Positions 6,761 to 16,274 of a stretch of DNA of 64,000 nt are shown here, in pieces. The DNA lies in the NCBI GenBank assembly GCA_965243755.1, contig CBDEVW010000003.1:1178001-1242000 (forward strand), given 5' to 3'. Position numbers and translations under genes: made by a program. A model generated the notes under the pieces. It was not told the origin of the DNA. It was given only the letters and a program-made list of their open reading frames with translations, and made no database searches. Position 1 is the first letter of the stretch, and every line of letters begins with the position of its first letter. The stretch comes from JANSWY01 sp965243755 (GTDB lineage: Bacteria > Bacteroidota > Bacteroidia > Cytophagales > Cyclobacteriaceae).

Positions 6761-9355
6761 TTATCTGACAATTAATTTTGCAGATTCATTTCCATAGCTT
6801 GTCGAAAGATCTATGAAGTAAAGTCCTCTCTCAAATCCATTCAAATCCAACTCATACTTGTACAATCCTTCGGTTGCAAAGAACTGAGCAGTTTTGATCA
6901 CTCTACCCTCCATATTGAATATGTTTAGGGTTACTTCAGTATCTTCATCTGCATCAAACGCAATGTTTGTGAATGAGGAAGCAGGGCTTGGATAGACGCT
7001 AAGGCCATCCAATTCTGTACCACTCAATGCAAAATCCATGTTATCAGGTGATCCAAGGCTTGTAAGCGTGTTGCCTGCAGATCTTGCTCCATTAGATGCT
7101 GTAATAGTTACCTGATCTATATAGATATGATCAGCATTAGCACTTGCATCACACTGGAATCTGAATTGTGCATTGCTAGGGAAATTATATTGACTGCTAT
7201 TTATTGTTACCGTAGCAGTGTAGAATGTATTATTGTTAAAATTAGTACCTCTTGCATAAGCAGCAACAGTGTTCCAGGAAGATCCATCGTAGTATCTCAC
7301 CCAGAAGTCTTCACCGTTCTCCATGCTATAGGCATAGAAGTAGAATTCAATGTCAATTTGGCTATATCCGCTTACATCGAAGCTTCCAGAAGTCATAGAA
7401 GAAGCAGTTCCTGAATTATCTCTAAGTCTGATGGAATAACTTCCTTCATATGATCTTGAACCAGAGTATCTATAGCAGTCGCTACCACCATCTGACCATC
7501 CTTCCCAGCCAGTTTCAAATGTACTTGCGATTAAGGTTTCAGAACCTCCGCCACCACCAGCTGACTGAGTAGTGAAATTAACAGATCCGGAACCTGACAC
7601 ATTACCAGCAGCATCTTTCGCCCTCACTGAAACTGAGTAAGATGTAGAAGCTGTCAAACCAGAAACTGAATATGATGTAGAAGCGGTGGATCCGTCTAGT
7701 GAACCATCCACATAAACATCGTATCCTGTTACGCCCACATTATCAGAAGAAGCATTCCACGAAATATCGGCAGAAGTCTGAGTTACATTAGAGGCAGTTA
7801 CATTAGTCGGAGTTGATGGTGCTTGCGTATCAGGAGCTCCACCTTCCAGGCACCAGCTTTGTTGTTCAGAAGAACCAAATGCTCCACCTGAAGCTATTGT
7901 GCTACCTCCGTTATCAGTGATCGTGTAAGAACCGTTTCCATAAGAGCAGCAGATACCGTCACCATAAGAATCATTGATAGTGAATACATAGCTACCAGCG
8001 CCGTAATCAAGGTCAATGTTGTAAGTAGTGTTATTAGAATATCCTGATCCACTGGCCACCTGTGATCCATCTCTGGTCAAAGTCCAGCTTGTTTCAGAAG
8101 CATAATTGTCTGTGATTAAAGTAAGGTTTGCACCTGTTTTACAATTGCTACCAGTAGTTGTTACATTGATAGGTGAAGAATAGGAACCACTACCTGAAGT
8201 ACAATTTGCTCTTACCTGAACAGCATAAGTAGTACCAGCATCCAATCCGGTTACATTCAGAGAAGTCCCTGTGGTGTTTGTCACTGAACCACTTACATTC
8301 ACATCATAAGATGCAGCTCCGGAAACGGCATTCCAGCTAACTGTAAAGCTATTGTCCTGAACATTTGAAGATGCTACATTAGCAGGTGTTCCGATGGTAC
8401 ATCCTCCGCCAATTGTTCCAAGATTTTCTCTGGCTCCTCCTGGCTCAAAAATGGCATCAACTCTCGCTCGCTGGCCAGGTGTAAACATGAACATACAAGC
8501 ATCATCCACATAATCCATGTAATTCATAAACTGGTCACTGGTGTATCCACCATTGTTATTACAAGATTTTGAAGGGTAAGAAGGACATCCATAGTTAGCA
8601 CTTGCAGCAGTAGGCGTATCACTTACAAAGTCATCAACATTACAGTTGCCATCACCCCAGATATGTCTCAGGTTCAGGTAGTGACCAATTTCGTGTGTTG
8701 TTGTTCTTCCTTTATCGAATGGAGCGGACAGGTAAAATCCAGTTCCTTTATCTGAGCTACCAAAGTACTGAGGGCTCATAACAACACCATCCGTAGAAGC
8801 AGGTCCACCTGGAAATTGTGCATATCCCAGGATACCACCTCCAATGTTACATACCCACATATTCAGGTGAGTATCAGGAGTGATTGGGTCCACACCACCC
8901 TGAGAAGACTTTTTCATGTCGTCATTAGTTCCCCAGGAAGTTCTTGAACTATACTTTCTTGTGATTTGCGTAAGCGTAAACTCAATTTCAAAGTCAGAAG
9001 CTGTGAATTCTGAAGGAACACCCCCAATATCACTGTTCATTGCTCTGAAGTCCTCATTAATCACATCGATTTGAGACTGAATTTGTGCATCACTGATATT
9101 TTGCTGACTCGTATTGTAAATCACATGCACGTACACCGGAATGGTTAATATGCCAGAACGGGAGGAAACCGCACCCCTTTCAACAAATTGGCGAGTTCTC
9201 TCCTCAATTTGCTTTCTGATGTCACGTATTTTAGGATTCTTGTTTTGAGCCTGATAAATTTCGTCTGCAGCACATGCTCGTTGAGTGATCATTTGAGCGT
9301 TCAAAGAGATAGAACATACGGCTACCAGACAAAGAGCCAGTAGAAACTTCTTCAT
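6761..9355 (-). CDS. Secreted M43-family zinc metalloprotease with Fn3 repeats and T9SS sorting domain
   Basis: 864 residues. A signal peptide (MKKFLLALCLVAVCSISLNA) is followed by a peptidase M43 (pappalysin-like) domain at about 45-310. This has the zinc motif THEIGHYLNLRHIWGDG (about residue 220, HExxHxxxxxH) and the Met-turn MNYMDY. Next come a fibronectin type III domain (about 320-400), a GDGICCSYGNGSY module (about 405-505) and a second Fn3 (about 515-600). A jelly-roll region follows (TGWEGWSDGG, about 610-760), and the C-terminal T9SS type A domain (LSVYPSPASSFTNIAF, ending ESAKLIVR) closes the protein. It should be exported through the outer membrane and cut extracellular proteins. 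A strong terminator follows, and a LacI-type palindrome lies about 100 bases upstream. Confidence 0.9.
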   Translation of the reverse strand: MKKFLLALCLVAVCSISLNAQMITQRACAADEIYQAQNKNPKIRDIRKQIEERTRQFVERGAVSSRSGILTIPVYVHVIYNTSQQNISDAQIQSQIDVINEDFRAMNSDIGGVPSEFTASDFEIEFTLTQITRKYSSRTSWGTNDDMKKSSQGGVDPITPDTHLNMWVCNIGGGILGYAQFPGGPASTDGVVMSPQYFGSSDKGTGFYLSAPFDKGRTTTHEIGHYLNLRHIWGDGNCNVDDFVSDTPTAASANYGCPSYPSKSCNNNGGYTSDQFMNYMDYVDDACMFMFTPGQRARVDAIFEPGGARENLGTIGGGCTIGTPANVASSNVQDNSFTVSWNAVSGAASYDVNVSGSVTNTTGTSLNVTGLDAGTTYAVQVRANCTSGSGSYSSPINVTTTGSNCKTGANLTLITDNYASETSWTLTRDGSQVASGSGYSNNTTYNIDLDYGAGSYVFTINDSYGDGICCSYGNGSYTITDNGGSTIASGGAFGSSEQQSWCLEGGAPDTQAPSTPTNVTASNVTQTSADISWNASSDNVGVTGYDVYVDGSLDGSTASTSYSVSGLTASTSYSVSVRAKDAAGNVSGSGSVNFTTQSAGGGGGSETLIASTFETGWEGWSDGGSDCYRYSGSRSYEGSYSIRLRDNSGTASSMTSGSFDVSGYSQIDIEFYFYAYSMENGEDFWVRYYDGSSWNTVAAYARGTNFNNNTFYTATVTINSSQYNFPSNAQFRFQCDASANADHIYIDQVTITASNGARSAGNTLTSLGSPDNMDFALSGTELDGLSVYPSPASSFTNIAFDADEDTEVTLNIFNMEGRVIKTAQFFATEGLYKYELDLNGFERGLYFIDLSTSYGNESAKLIVR

Positions 9356-9722
9356 ATTAAATAGGTTTGGTTAACAATATTTTTCTCAAAAGAATTTTCG
9401 CAAAGTATATCAATTATTCGAAAAAAAAAATTGCACAATAACGGTTCGCTAACAAAATGCAAACGTTTGCATTTATTTTCCAGAAGATTATTCTATTATT
9501 TACCGCATAACCCTCATATTATTTCATCACCCAACTAATATTTCGTCAGTGTCCCGTAGATTTTACTGATCGAAAAAGTTTCAAAAAAATCAAAATAAAA
9601 TTTTGAGCCTCCTATTTTTCACCTTATTAGCTCATTCAAATAAGAATTATTCCGGTAGTAACATTTGAGCGACCGTTGAAATACAGATCAATTATATTGA
9701 GCTCAAATACATACTTACCTAA
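9356..9722. other. Divergent intergenic region between protease and BNR protein genes
   Basis: 367 bases, AT-rich, with an A-tract of about 11 at 9420-9430 and a 20-bp palindrome at 9455-9474. No open frame of note was found. It must hold the promoters of both flanking secreted-protein genes. A near-match to the -7 box (TAACATTTG, with one base too many) lies about 65 bases before the rightward start. Confidence 0.5.
9455..9474. promoter_or_regulatory. 20-bp perfect palindrome of LacI/PurR operator type
   Basis: AAATGCAAACGTTTGCATTT is a perfect inverted repeat centred on CG. Its core GCAAACGTTTGC is the known form of PurR/LacI-family operators. It sits 100 bases upstream of the metalloprotease start and about 250 bases upstream of the BNR protein start. 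A related element lies at 16114-16132. Confidence 0.55.
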
Positions 9723-12620
9723 ATGAAGCATTTATTCCTAGCAATTCTTATTGTCGCAACCCTTAATTTCGATGGATTCGGTCAGAGAAAATCGAAAAAA
9801 AGTGATACAAATCCTAAAGCCACTTCTGCAAGCGCAAGAGAGGCCGGTTTTAATAAAAGAAAACAACTACAGCAGCAATCAGTCCTAAACAACCTACCAT
9901 TTCGTTCCATAGGACCAACCGTCATGAGTGGCAGAGTCGTGGACTTGGCTGTTGACCCTGATGATCCGACTCATTTTTATGTGGCATTTGCATCTGGTGG
10001 ATTATGGGAAACAACCAATGAAGGAGCATCATACACTCCTCTATTTGACCAGGAAATAGTAATGACCATCGGGGATATTGCTGTAGACTGGCAAAATGAT
10101 GTGATTTATGTTGGTACTGGCGAAAATAACTCCAGCAGATCCTCATATTCTGGTTTTGGCCTGTTTAAATCGTCAGACAATGGTAAAACCTGGGAAAACA
10201 TCGGTTTGAAGGATACTCATCACATATCAAGGATAATCCTTCACCCGGAAGCACCAGAGACCATATGGGTAGCCGCATTGGGTCACCTTTATTCCCCAAA
10301 TGCTGAAAGAGGTGTATTTAAAACCACCGATGGAGGGAAAACATGGAACAAAACCTTGTATGTCAATGATGTTTCAGGAGCGGTGGACCTGATCATTGAT
10401 CCAACCAATCCTGATAAGCTACTTGCTTCTACATGGCAAAAAGACAGGAAAGCATGGAACTTCGATGGTGCAGGAAACGGTTCAGGAATCTACGGCTCCA
10501 TTGATGGAGGCAATACCTGGAATAAAATTAATACACCGGAAAGTGGTTTCCCCAATAGTTCCGGAACAGGGAGAATTGGACTCGCAATATCCCAATCTTC
10601 ACCGAACATTATTTATGCCGTACATGACAATCAGGAAAGAAGAACCAAAGAGGCATCAGATCAATCTGAGGGACTAACGAAAGATGACCTTCGAAATATG
10701 ACCTACGAGGAGTTTCTTAAACTTTCCAACGATCAAATCAATGATTTTCTGGATAAGAAAGGATTTCCTAATCAATACAATGCGGTTGATATTAAAGCAA
10801 AGGTTGAAAACGGCCAATTGAAACCGCTTGCACTGGTAGAATATCTGGAAGATGCCAACTCACTATTATTTGACACCCCGGTAAAAGGTGCGGAGGTGTA
10901 CAAATCCACTGATGGTGGAAAAACCTGGAACAAAACCCATGATGACTATCTTGATGAAGTCTATTATTCTTATGGTTACTATTTTGGACAAATAAGGGTG
11001 GATCCACAAGACCCTGATATGATCTACACTTACGGTGTACCAATCATCAAATCAGCAGATGGTGGAAAAACCTGGCAGCCAATCAATGCAGATAATGTTC
11101 ATGCGGACCACCATGCACTTTGGGTAAACCCTAAAAGAAGTGGCCATCTTATAGTTGGGAATGATGGGGGAGTGAATATCTCTTATGACAATGGACAAAC
11201 CTGGATCCATACCAATAACCTTCCTGTAGGTCAGTTTTACACAGTCAATGTTGATATGGAAAAACCTTACAATGTTTACGGAGGCCTGCAGGACAATGGT
11301 GTATGGAAAGGTCCATCTACCTATGAATATAGTCCCGGTTGGTATAGTAATGGAGAGTATCCATACAAAAGACTCATGGGAGGTGACGGCATGCAGGTGG
11401 CCATTGATACCCGCGACAACAATACGATTTATACTGGCTATCAGTTTGGCAACTATAGCAGAATCAACGTAGCGACAGGAAAAAGCACTTACATCACCCC
11501 AAAGCACGAACTTGGAGAGAGGCCATTGAGATGGAACTGGCAAAGCCCCATTCATCTAAGCATTCACAATCAGGATATTTTGTACATGGGGTCAAACAAA
11601 TTCCATCGTTCCATGAATCGGGGAGATTCCTTCGAAACTTTGTCTGGCGACTTAACCAATGGTGGCAGGAAAGGAAATGTTAGTTATGGCACACTGACAT
11701 CTATTGATGAATCTCCATTACGCTTTGGACTGATTTACGTGGGTTCGGATGATGGCTTGATCCATGTTTCCAAAGACGGGGGGTATACCTTTACTAAAGT
11801 CTCTGACCAACTACCCCAAAACATGTGGGTAAGCCGGGTAGAAGCTTCCAATCATAAAGAAGGTCGGGTATATGTTTCTCTTAACGGCTATCGATGGGAC
11901 CATTTTGAGGCTATGGTCTATGTCTCAGAAAATAATGGCAACACCTGGAAAAGAATTGGATTGGACCTTCCTGCCGAACCAGTCAATGTGATCAAAGAAG
12001 ATCCCGTTAATGAAAATGTATTGTATGTAGGGACCGATCATGGTGTATATGTATCACTGGATCGGGGTGTGAGTTTTATGTCTATGGATGGTGGATTACC
12101 TGCCGTTCCTGTACATGATCTGGTTATCCACCCCCGTGACAAAGACTTGGTACTCGGTACACACGGAAGATCCATCTACATTGCTAACGTCGCGCACTTA
12201 CAGCAATTAAATAGTGACATTTTAGCAAAAAGTATTCACCTGTTTGAAGCGCCCAAAGTTACTTATAGTGACTATTGGGGAAAACGATGGAGCCAGTGGT
12301 TTGACAATGGGGACGTGAGTATTGATTTTGCTATCTTTTGTAAAGCTGGAGGAAGCGGGAAAGCCACAATCATGAATGAATCAGGAGATGAGATCAGAAC
12401 ATTTGATATTGCCCCAGGTAAAGGCCTGAATTATATCACCTATGATCTCACCATTGACGAAAAATATAAAGAAGCTGACCAGAAGCCCGCTGATGATGGT
12501 CGTTTTTACATCCAACCCGGTGATTACACACTGAACATTTCTGTAAACAACAATGAAAGTGAAATTAAATTCACCATTGAGGCACCAAGGAAGAAACCAA
12601 AAAGAAAAGGATCTGAATAA
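9723..12620 (+). CDS. Secreted BNR/sortilin-like beta-propeller protein (glycosyl hydrolase-like)
   Basis: 965 residues. An N-terminal signal peptide (MKHLFLAILIVATLNFDGFG) is followed by a charged linker and a large double propeller of Asp-box/BNR repeats: SSDNGKTW, TTDGGKTW, SIDGGNTW, STDGGKTW, SADGGKTW, SYDNGQTW, SENNGNTW and degenerate SKDGGYTF. It matches the family annotated as glycosyl hydrolase, WD40/YVTN or VPS10-like in Bacteroidota, related to xyloglucanase-like propellers. No catalytic residues can be assigned with confidence. A C-terminal beta domain (about 845-950) ends in a basic tail (PRKKPKRKGSE) and has no T9SS sorting domain, so it is probably periplasmic. Followed by a good terminator. 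Confidence 0.8.
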   Translation: MKHLFLAILIVATLNFDGFGQRKSKKSDTNPKATSASAREAGFNKRKQLQQQSVLNNLPFRSIGPTVMSGRVVDLAVDPDDPTHFYVAFASGGLWETTNEGASYTPLFDQEIVMTIGDIAVDWQNDVIYVGTGENNSSRSSYSGFGLFKSSDNGKTWENIGLKDTHHISRIILHPEAPETIWVAALGHLYSPNAERGVFKTTDGGKTWNKTLYVNDVSGAVDLIIDPTNPDKLLASTWQKDRKAWNFDGAGNGSGIYGSIDGGNTWNKINTPESGFPNSSGTGRIGLAISQSSPNIIYAVHDNQERRTKEASDQSEGLTKDDLRNMTYEEFLKLSNDQINDFLDKKGFPNQYNAVDIKAKVENGQLKPLALVEYLEDANSLLFDTPVKGAEVYKSTDGGKTWNKTHDDYLDEVYYSYGYYFGQIRVDPQDPDMIYTYGVPIIKSADGGKTWQPINADNVHADHHALWVNPKRSGHLIVGNDGGVNISYDNGQTWIHTNNLPVGQFYTVNVDMEKPYNVYGGLQDNGVWKGPSTYEYSPGWYSNGEYPYKRLMGGDGMQVAIDTRDNNTIYTGYQFGNYSRINVATGKSTYITPKHELGERPLRWNWQSPIHLSIHNQDILYMGSNKFHRSMNRGDSFETLSGDLTNGGRKGNVSYGTLTSIDESPLRFGLIYVGSDDGLIHVSKDGGYTFTKVSDQLPQNMWVSRVEASNHKEGRVYVSLNGYRWDHFEAMVYVSENNGNTWKRIGLDLPAEPVNVIKEDPVNENVLYVGTDHGVYVSLDRGVSFMSMDGGLPAVPVHDLVIHPRDKDLVLGTHGRSIYIANVAHLQQLNSDILAKSIHLFEAPKVTYSDYWGKRWSQWFDNGDVSIDFAIFCKAGGSGKATIMNESGDEIRTFDIAPGKGLNYITYDLTIDEKYKEADQKPADDGRFYIQPGDYTLNISVNNNESEIKFTIEAPRKKPKRKGSE

Positions 12621-12628
12621 CTTCTGAG

Positions 12629-12665
12629 AAAAAGTCGTTTCTTAATCATAGAGGCGGCTTTTTTT
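12629..12665 (+). terminator. Intrinsic terminator after the BNR protein gene
   Basis: A 14-bp stem (12629-12642 with 12650-12663) in which three positions pair as G-U only in the plus-strand RNA, a 7-base loop, and a T-run to 12665. The wobble pairs show it acts on the rightward transcript. Confidence 0.8.
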
Positions 12666-12674
12666 GATGTTTGA

Positions 12675-13520
12675 TCAGTCTCGTAAAGTGATATCCATCA
12701 TCACCGGCAAATGGTCTGAAATATGACCTTCATTTTGCATCCTGTCATTGATATGCACATATGACGTCACCTGTGGTAATTCATTGACAAAAAAATAGTC
12801 AATTCTGTCAGTGATAGGTTCATTGGAAAACCCATTGAAGGTACCACTGGGCCCATACGGTCTTTTTTGTGATTTATCCCTTGCATCCTGCAGGTACTTC
12901 TTTAAGATGTTTATAGGGTCGTCATTAGGTTTTGCATTGAAATCGCCCATCAAAACAACAGGAAGGTTATCCCTATTGATCTCCTGCAATTTACTAATCA
13001 GGAGCTTAGAAGACCTATTTCTCGCTTCAACACCCATGTGGTCAAAATGGGTGTTGAGCACAAGAAGTTGTTGGTTTGAATGCGCATGAGAAACGATTGC
13101 CCAGGTGCATATTCTTGGAAACGCAGCGTCCCAGGCTTTTGATGGTACTTCAGGTGTGTCGGAAAGCCAGAATGTACCGCTATTTATCAATGAGAATTGT
13201 AATGTATCGTAAATTATTGCACAGAACTCCCCTCGTTGGTCGCCAAAGTCTCTTCCTACTCCAAGATAAACATGATTTGTAAGTGCACTATCCAGATCCT
13301 TCAATTGGTGAGGCATTGCTTCCTGAACACCTAATATCGCAGGCTCATAAAATTGGAGCAGTTCGCACATCGCTGCGCTTCTGTTCTTCCAGCTATTTTC
13401 TCCTGGTTGCTGATGATCGTACCTGATATTGTAAGTAATCAATCGAATTTGCTGCGCATTGGCAACACCTAATAGCAACAACTGGAATACTACACTAATG
13501 AATAACCGCATGCTTGTCAT
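12675..13520 (-). CDS. Secreted endonuclease/exonuclease/phosphatase family protein
   Basis: 281 residues. A signal peptide (MRLFISVVFQLLLLGVANAQ, if the ATG at 13511 is used) is followed by the full EEP fold. Family motifs are TYNIRYDH (metal-binding Asn), GVQEAM (metal-binding Glu), LNTHFDH, LMGDFNAKPND and SDHLPVMMDI (catalytic His-Asp pair at the end). Such proteins cut phosphodiester bonds in nucleic acids, phospholipids or sugar phosphates; the substrate is not shown. The first possible ATG follows the stop of the GH16 gene with no gap, so the two are one transcription unit and probably coupled in translation. It is likely a periplasmic or lipid-facing enzyme. Confidence 0.82.
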   Translation of the reverse strand: MTSMRLFISVVFQLLLLGVANAQQIRLITYNIRYDHQQPGENSWKNRSAAMCELLQFYEPAILGVQEAMPHQLKDLDSALTNHVYLGVGRDFGDQRGEFCAIIYDTLQFSLINSGTFWLSDTPEVPSKAWDAAFPRICTWAIVSHAHSNQQLLVLNTHFDHMGVEARNRSSKLLISKLQEINRDNLPVVLMGDFNAKPNDDPINILKKYLQDARDKSQKRPYGPSGTFNGFSNEPITDRIDYFFVNELPQVTSYVHINDRMQNEGHISDHLPVMMDITLRD

Positions 13521-15542
13521 TTACTGTTTCACAAACATAATCGAGGTTTTACTATTGTACCTCATTACTTCTACAAAGTAAATACCCTGGTCTAGTGAGC
13601 TCATATTGACCTTGACGCTATCATTATTGTACTCCACGGGCAGATATCGCATTTCATGACCACTCAAATCCACAATTCTCAGTTTATCAGTTTGGTGAAC
13701 ACCGTCAATATTGATCCAATTGGATTGAAGTGGATTAGGGTACAATTTAACCACCGGAGGCCCCTCTTTCGAAGATAAGGGATGATTAACTGACTCAAAG
13801 CTGATATCGCTTACATTAAAATCTCTTCCACTAATTTCCAATCTCATGAATTGATCAGACGGACTGAGCATAACTTCGCCCAGATCTATGGTTTCGAAAC
13901 TGGTCCATCCTCCGGTGAAAGCTATTTTCCCGGACTCTACCTCCTTTTCATTTCCAAATTTCAATGAAAATGAACCTGCATTCTGAGAATTGCTTGCCAC
14001 TCTCGCCGAAACCCTGTAAACATCATCCCTCGAAACACCAATAGAATATTCAAGCCACTCACCATCTTCAGTCCAGCCTATGTTAGGATTACCTCCGTCT
14101 CCATTCTCAGTGTCCACTCCTTCATTTTGTCTTATTCCCGGTCCCTGGTTTTCTGGCTCGTTATCGTGATAAGCTACTCCCTCTCCCCCATCATCAAAAC
14201 TCGTAGCATTAATGGTTCCCGGAATACGATGGGGAGTACCATCAGGGTATGCCGATTGGGACCTGAACTGAATTTCCCTGGAATAGTTGAAAGTACCGCA
14301 ATCATTAGTTACTTCCACACTCACCTCACCATCCTCTTCACCCCATTGCACATGAATTTCTGATGTCCCTTGCCCACTGATGATCGTTGCAAATGAGGGT
14401 ACCTGCCATGTGTAATTGCCATTAGTCACTTCCGGCACATCAAAGACAAGTTCACTCTGACTCGCATCTGCAAAGTCCGCTCCAGCGATAGTCTGATCCA
14501 TGTAGGATACCTCCTTGATTATCTCATAGGTCGCACATGCCGTAGTGTATTCACATATTATATTTCCAATATTACACCCCCAATCTACTGTTATTTCATT
14601 AGTACCTGCACCTGCTATGATCTCTGCACCTTCCGGAAGTACCCAGTGATAGGAAACTCCTTCTGCAAACGGCAGGGAATACACTGTTCCTGTTTGCTGC
14701 TCCACCACATGATCATTTCCTGTAATGGTCAGATAATCAGGACTCTGGTACACTCTTACATAATCAATCTCCAGCTTAATGCCTTCTGGGTCATCAAAAA
14801 TAGTATCATCTATACCCTGGGCTCCACCCCAGTTTCCACCAACAGCTATGTTTAGTAACAAATGAAAGCGTTTGTCAAAGGGCCAAACTTCAAATCCTCC
14901 ATCCTCTTTGTCGAAGGTAAAATAGGTTTCATCATCAAAAGAAACCTGAATTCTATCGTTAAACCACTCCAAAGTATACACATGAAAAACATCAGAAACA
15001 TCATTGCTGAATACACTGGTACCTACCTGTGTGCCTTCCACATGATTATAAGCTCCGGTATGTACGGTGGCGTGTACTCTTCCCTGGTCGTACCCCACGT
15101 GCTCCATGATATCAATTTCGCCACTTTCCGGCCAGCCTCCATATTCCCAGTCGGTCGGCAACATCCAAATGGCGGGCCAGGTACCTCTTCCCGAAGGGAG
15201 CTTCGCTCTTACTTCAATTTTACCGTACAACCAGTCTCCTTTACCTCTGGATACTATGCGTGCTGAAGTGTAATTGTTGCCATTGTAATGCTCTCTTATT
15301 GCTTCAATAATCAGTTTTCCATCCTCAACTCTCGCATTATCGAGACGGTCTTCTGTATAATACTGCAGTTCATTGTTTCCCCATCCTTCACCACCAACAT
15401 CATAATCCCATTTTTCAGGATCTGGTAATCCCTCATAATCAAATTCGTCAGACCATACCAATTCATTGCATTGTGCCCCAACCATCCCGTAAAGCCCACA
15501 AAAAATTAACAACAGCAGGGAAAAGCGGTAAAAAATCGTCAT
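13521..15542 (-). CDS. GH16 endo-beta-glucanase with CBM6 and T9SS sorting domain
   Basis: 673 residues. Signal peptide (about 1-23), then a glycoside hydrolase family 16 domain (about 25-265) with the catalytic motif GEIDIMEHVG (about 140-149; the two glutamates are nucleophile and acid/base) and the entry strand ELVWSDEFDYEGLPDP. This domain type cleaves beta-1,3 or mixed beta-1,3/1,4-glucans such as laminarin. Two PKD-like beta domains follow (about 270-425; YHWVLPEGAEI, YTWQVPSFATI), then a CBM6-type sugar-binding module (about 435-580; WTEDGEWLEYSI, IRLEISG-like). The T9SS type A tail begins VKLYPNPLQSNW. It should be released or held at the cell surface. Coupled to the downstream EEP gene. 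Confidence 0.9.
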   Translation of the reverse strand: MTIFYRFSLLLLIFCGLYGMVGAQCNELVWSDEFDYEGLPDPEKWDYDVGGEGWGNNELQYYTEDRLDNARVEDGKLIIEAIREHYNGNNYTSARIVSRGKGDWLYGKIEVRAKLPSGRGTWPAIWMLPTDWEYGGWPESGEIDIMEHVGYDQGRVHATVHTGAYNHVEGTQVGTSVFSNDVSDVFHVYTLEWFNDRIQVSFDDETYFTFDKEDGGFEVWPFDKRFHLLLNIAVGGNWGGAQGIDDTIFDDPEGIKLEIDYVRVYQSPDYLTITGNDHVVEQQTGTVYSLPFAEGVSYHWVLPEGAEIIAGAGTNEITVDWGCNIGNIICEYTTACATYEIIKEVSYMDQTIAGADFADASQSELVFDVPEVTNGNYTWQVPSFATIISGQGTSEIHVQWGEEDGEVSVEVTNDCGTFNYSREIQFRSQSAYPDGTPHRIPGTINATSFDDGGEGVAYHDNEPENQGPGIRQNEGVDTENGDGGNPNIGWTEDGEWLEYSIGVSRDDVYRVSARVASNSQNAGSFSLKFGNEKEVESGKIAFTGGWTSFETIDLGEVMLSPSDQFMRLEISGRDFNVSDISFESVNHPLSSKEGPPVVKLYPNPLQSNWINIDGVHQTDKLRIVDLSGHEMRYLPVEYNNDSVKVNMSSLDQGIYFVEVMRYNSKTSIMFVKQ

Positions 15543-15798
15543 TATTTAAATCAGTTTTTTAAAACCCGGATTAACCATTAATATGCCTTAGTTCAAAGCA
15601 CAGCAATTTCAAAGACCATCACTAATTCGGATAATTCAGAACAACTACTGACATAATTTCAGTCCGAATTAACCCATAACCGCTATTGCGGCCCTGATCG
15701 AAAATTTCTATGAATTGAGACCATATCATCAAATCCGAATGTATAATCCGGGTTTCACAACCAGATTTGATTATTACAGCTACTTAAGAAGAGAAAAT

Positions 15799-15824
15799 GG
15801 AGTCAGGCACCCAAACCTGACTCC
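15799..15824 (+). terminator. Isolated hairpin, possible orphan terminator
   Basis: A perfect 9-bp stem GGAGTCAGG/CCTGACTCC with an 8-base loop, followed on the plus strand by TTATTT. No annotated gene ends here, so it may end an unseen short RNA or be a structured regulatory element. Confidence 0.4.
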
Positions 15825-16113
15825 TTATTTACAGCCAGCGCGAATAATGGTAAAAACTGCATCACTCGCTATGTAAAAGTGAATTAGCCTGAACAAGAAT
15901 GTGGTAATAAATTCTTTGTCCTACCATTATCTAACAAATATGTTGATTTACTACTCCTTTAATAGTGGAGAGATGTTTCAAGAGCAGCGGGTAAATACAC
16001 CATTTTGATTTATTCAGCCATTCAATATTTATTAAATCACCTCTGACCCTTATTAACCTCTCTTTATTAAATTAATCGGGGGTTCAGAAAAGACAATTTT
16101 AAAATTTAATCGG

Positions 16114-16132
16114 TTGATAACGTTTGCATCAA
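16114..16132. promoter_or_regulatory. Operator-like inverted repeat upstream of the amylase gene
   Basis: TTGAT-AACGTTTGC-ATCAA has 5-bp perfect outer arms and a core sharing ACGTTTGCAT with the 9455-9474 palindrome. It lies about 142 bases before the amylase start. The shared half-site suggests one LacI-type regulator for both, which is an inference. Confidence 0.45.
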
Positions 16133-16274
16133 TGTAGTGAAAAAGGTTAGTGCAAAATATCCATGATCTTAAGGTTTTTTTAAGTAGTTTAATCGCTTAA
16201 TTTGAATAGGAATAGAAGTGCGGAGGTGCCATTACCATAGAAGTTGACATGCTCCGAATTAAATTGTAGAAGAA

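Larger units (their letters stand above)
15543..16274. other. Long divergent intergenic region between GH16 and GH13 genes
   Basis: 732 bases with no convincing gene. It contains an isolated strong hairpin (15799-15824), an AT-rich inverted repeat near 16097-16110, and the operator-like element at 16114-16132. The only notable open frame (15739-15873, about 44 codons, rightward) has no family features and runs through the hairpin, so I do not call it. The region is long enough for a small RNA or extended regulatory DNA. Confidence 0.5.

Noticed and set aside
9723..12620. BNR protein as a T9SS-exported sialidase
   Set aside because: The C-terminus is a short basic tail, not a T9SS sorting domain, and the Arg triad and Tyr of sialidases are not recognisable.
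15739..15873. Rightward open frame of about 44 codons in the GH16-GH13 gap
   Set aside because: No family features, it runs through a strong hairpin, and it has no clear upstream signal; likely chance.
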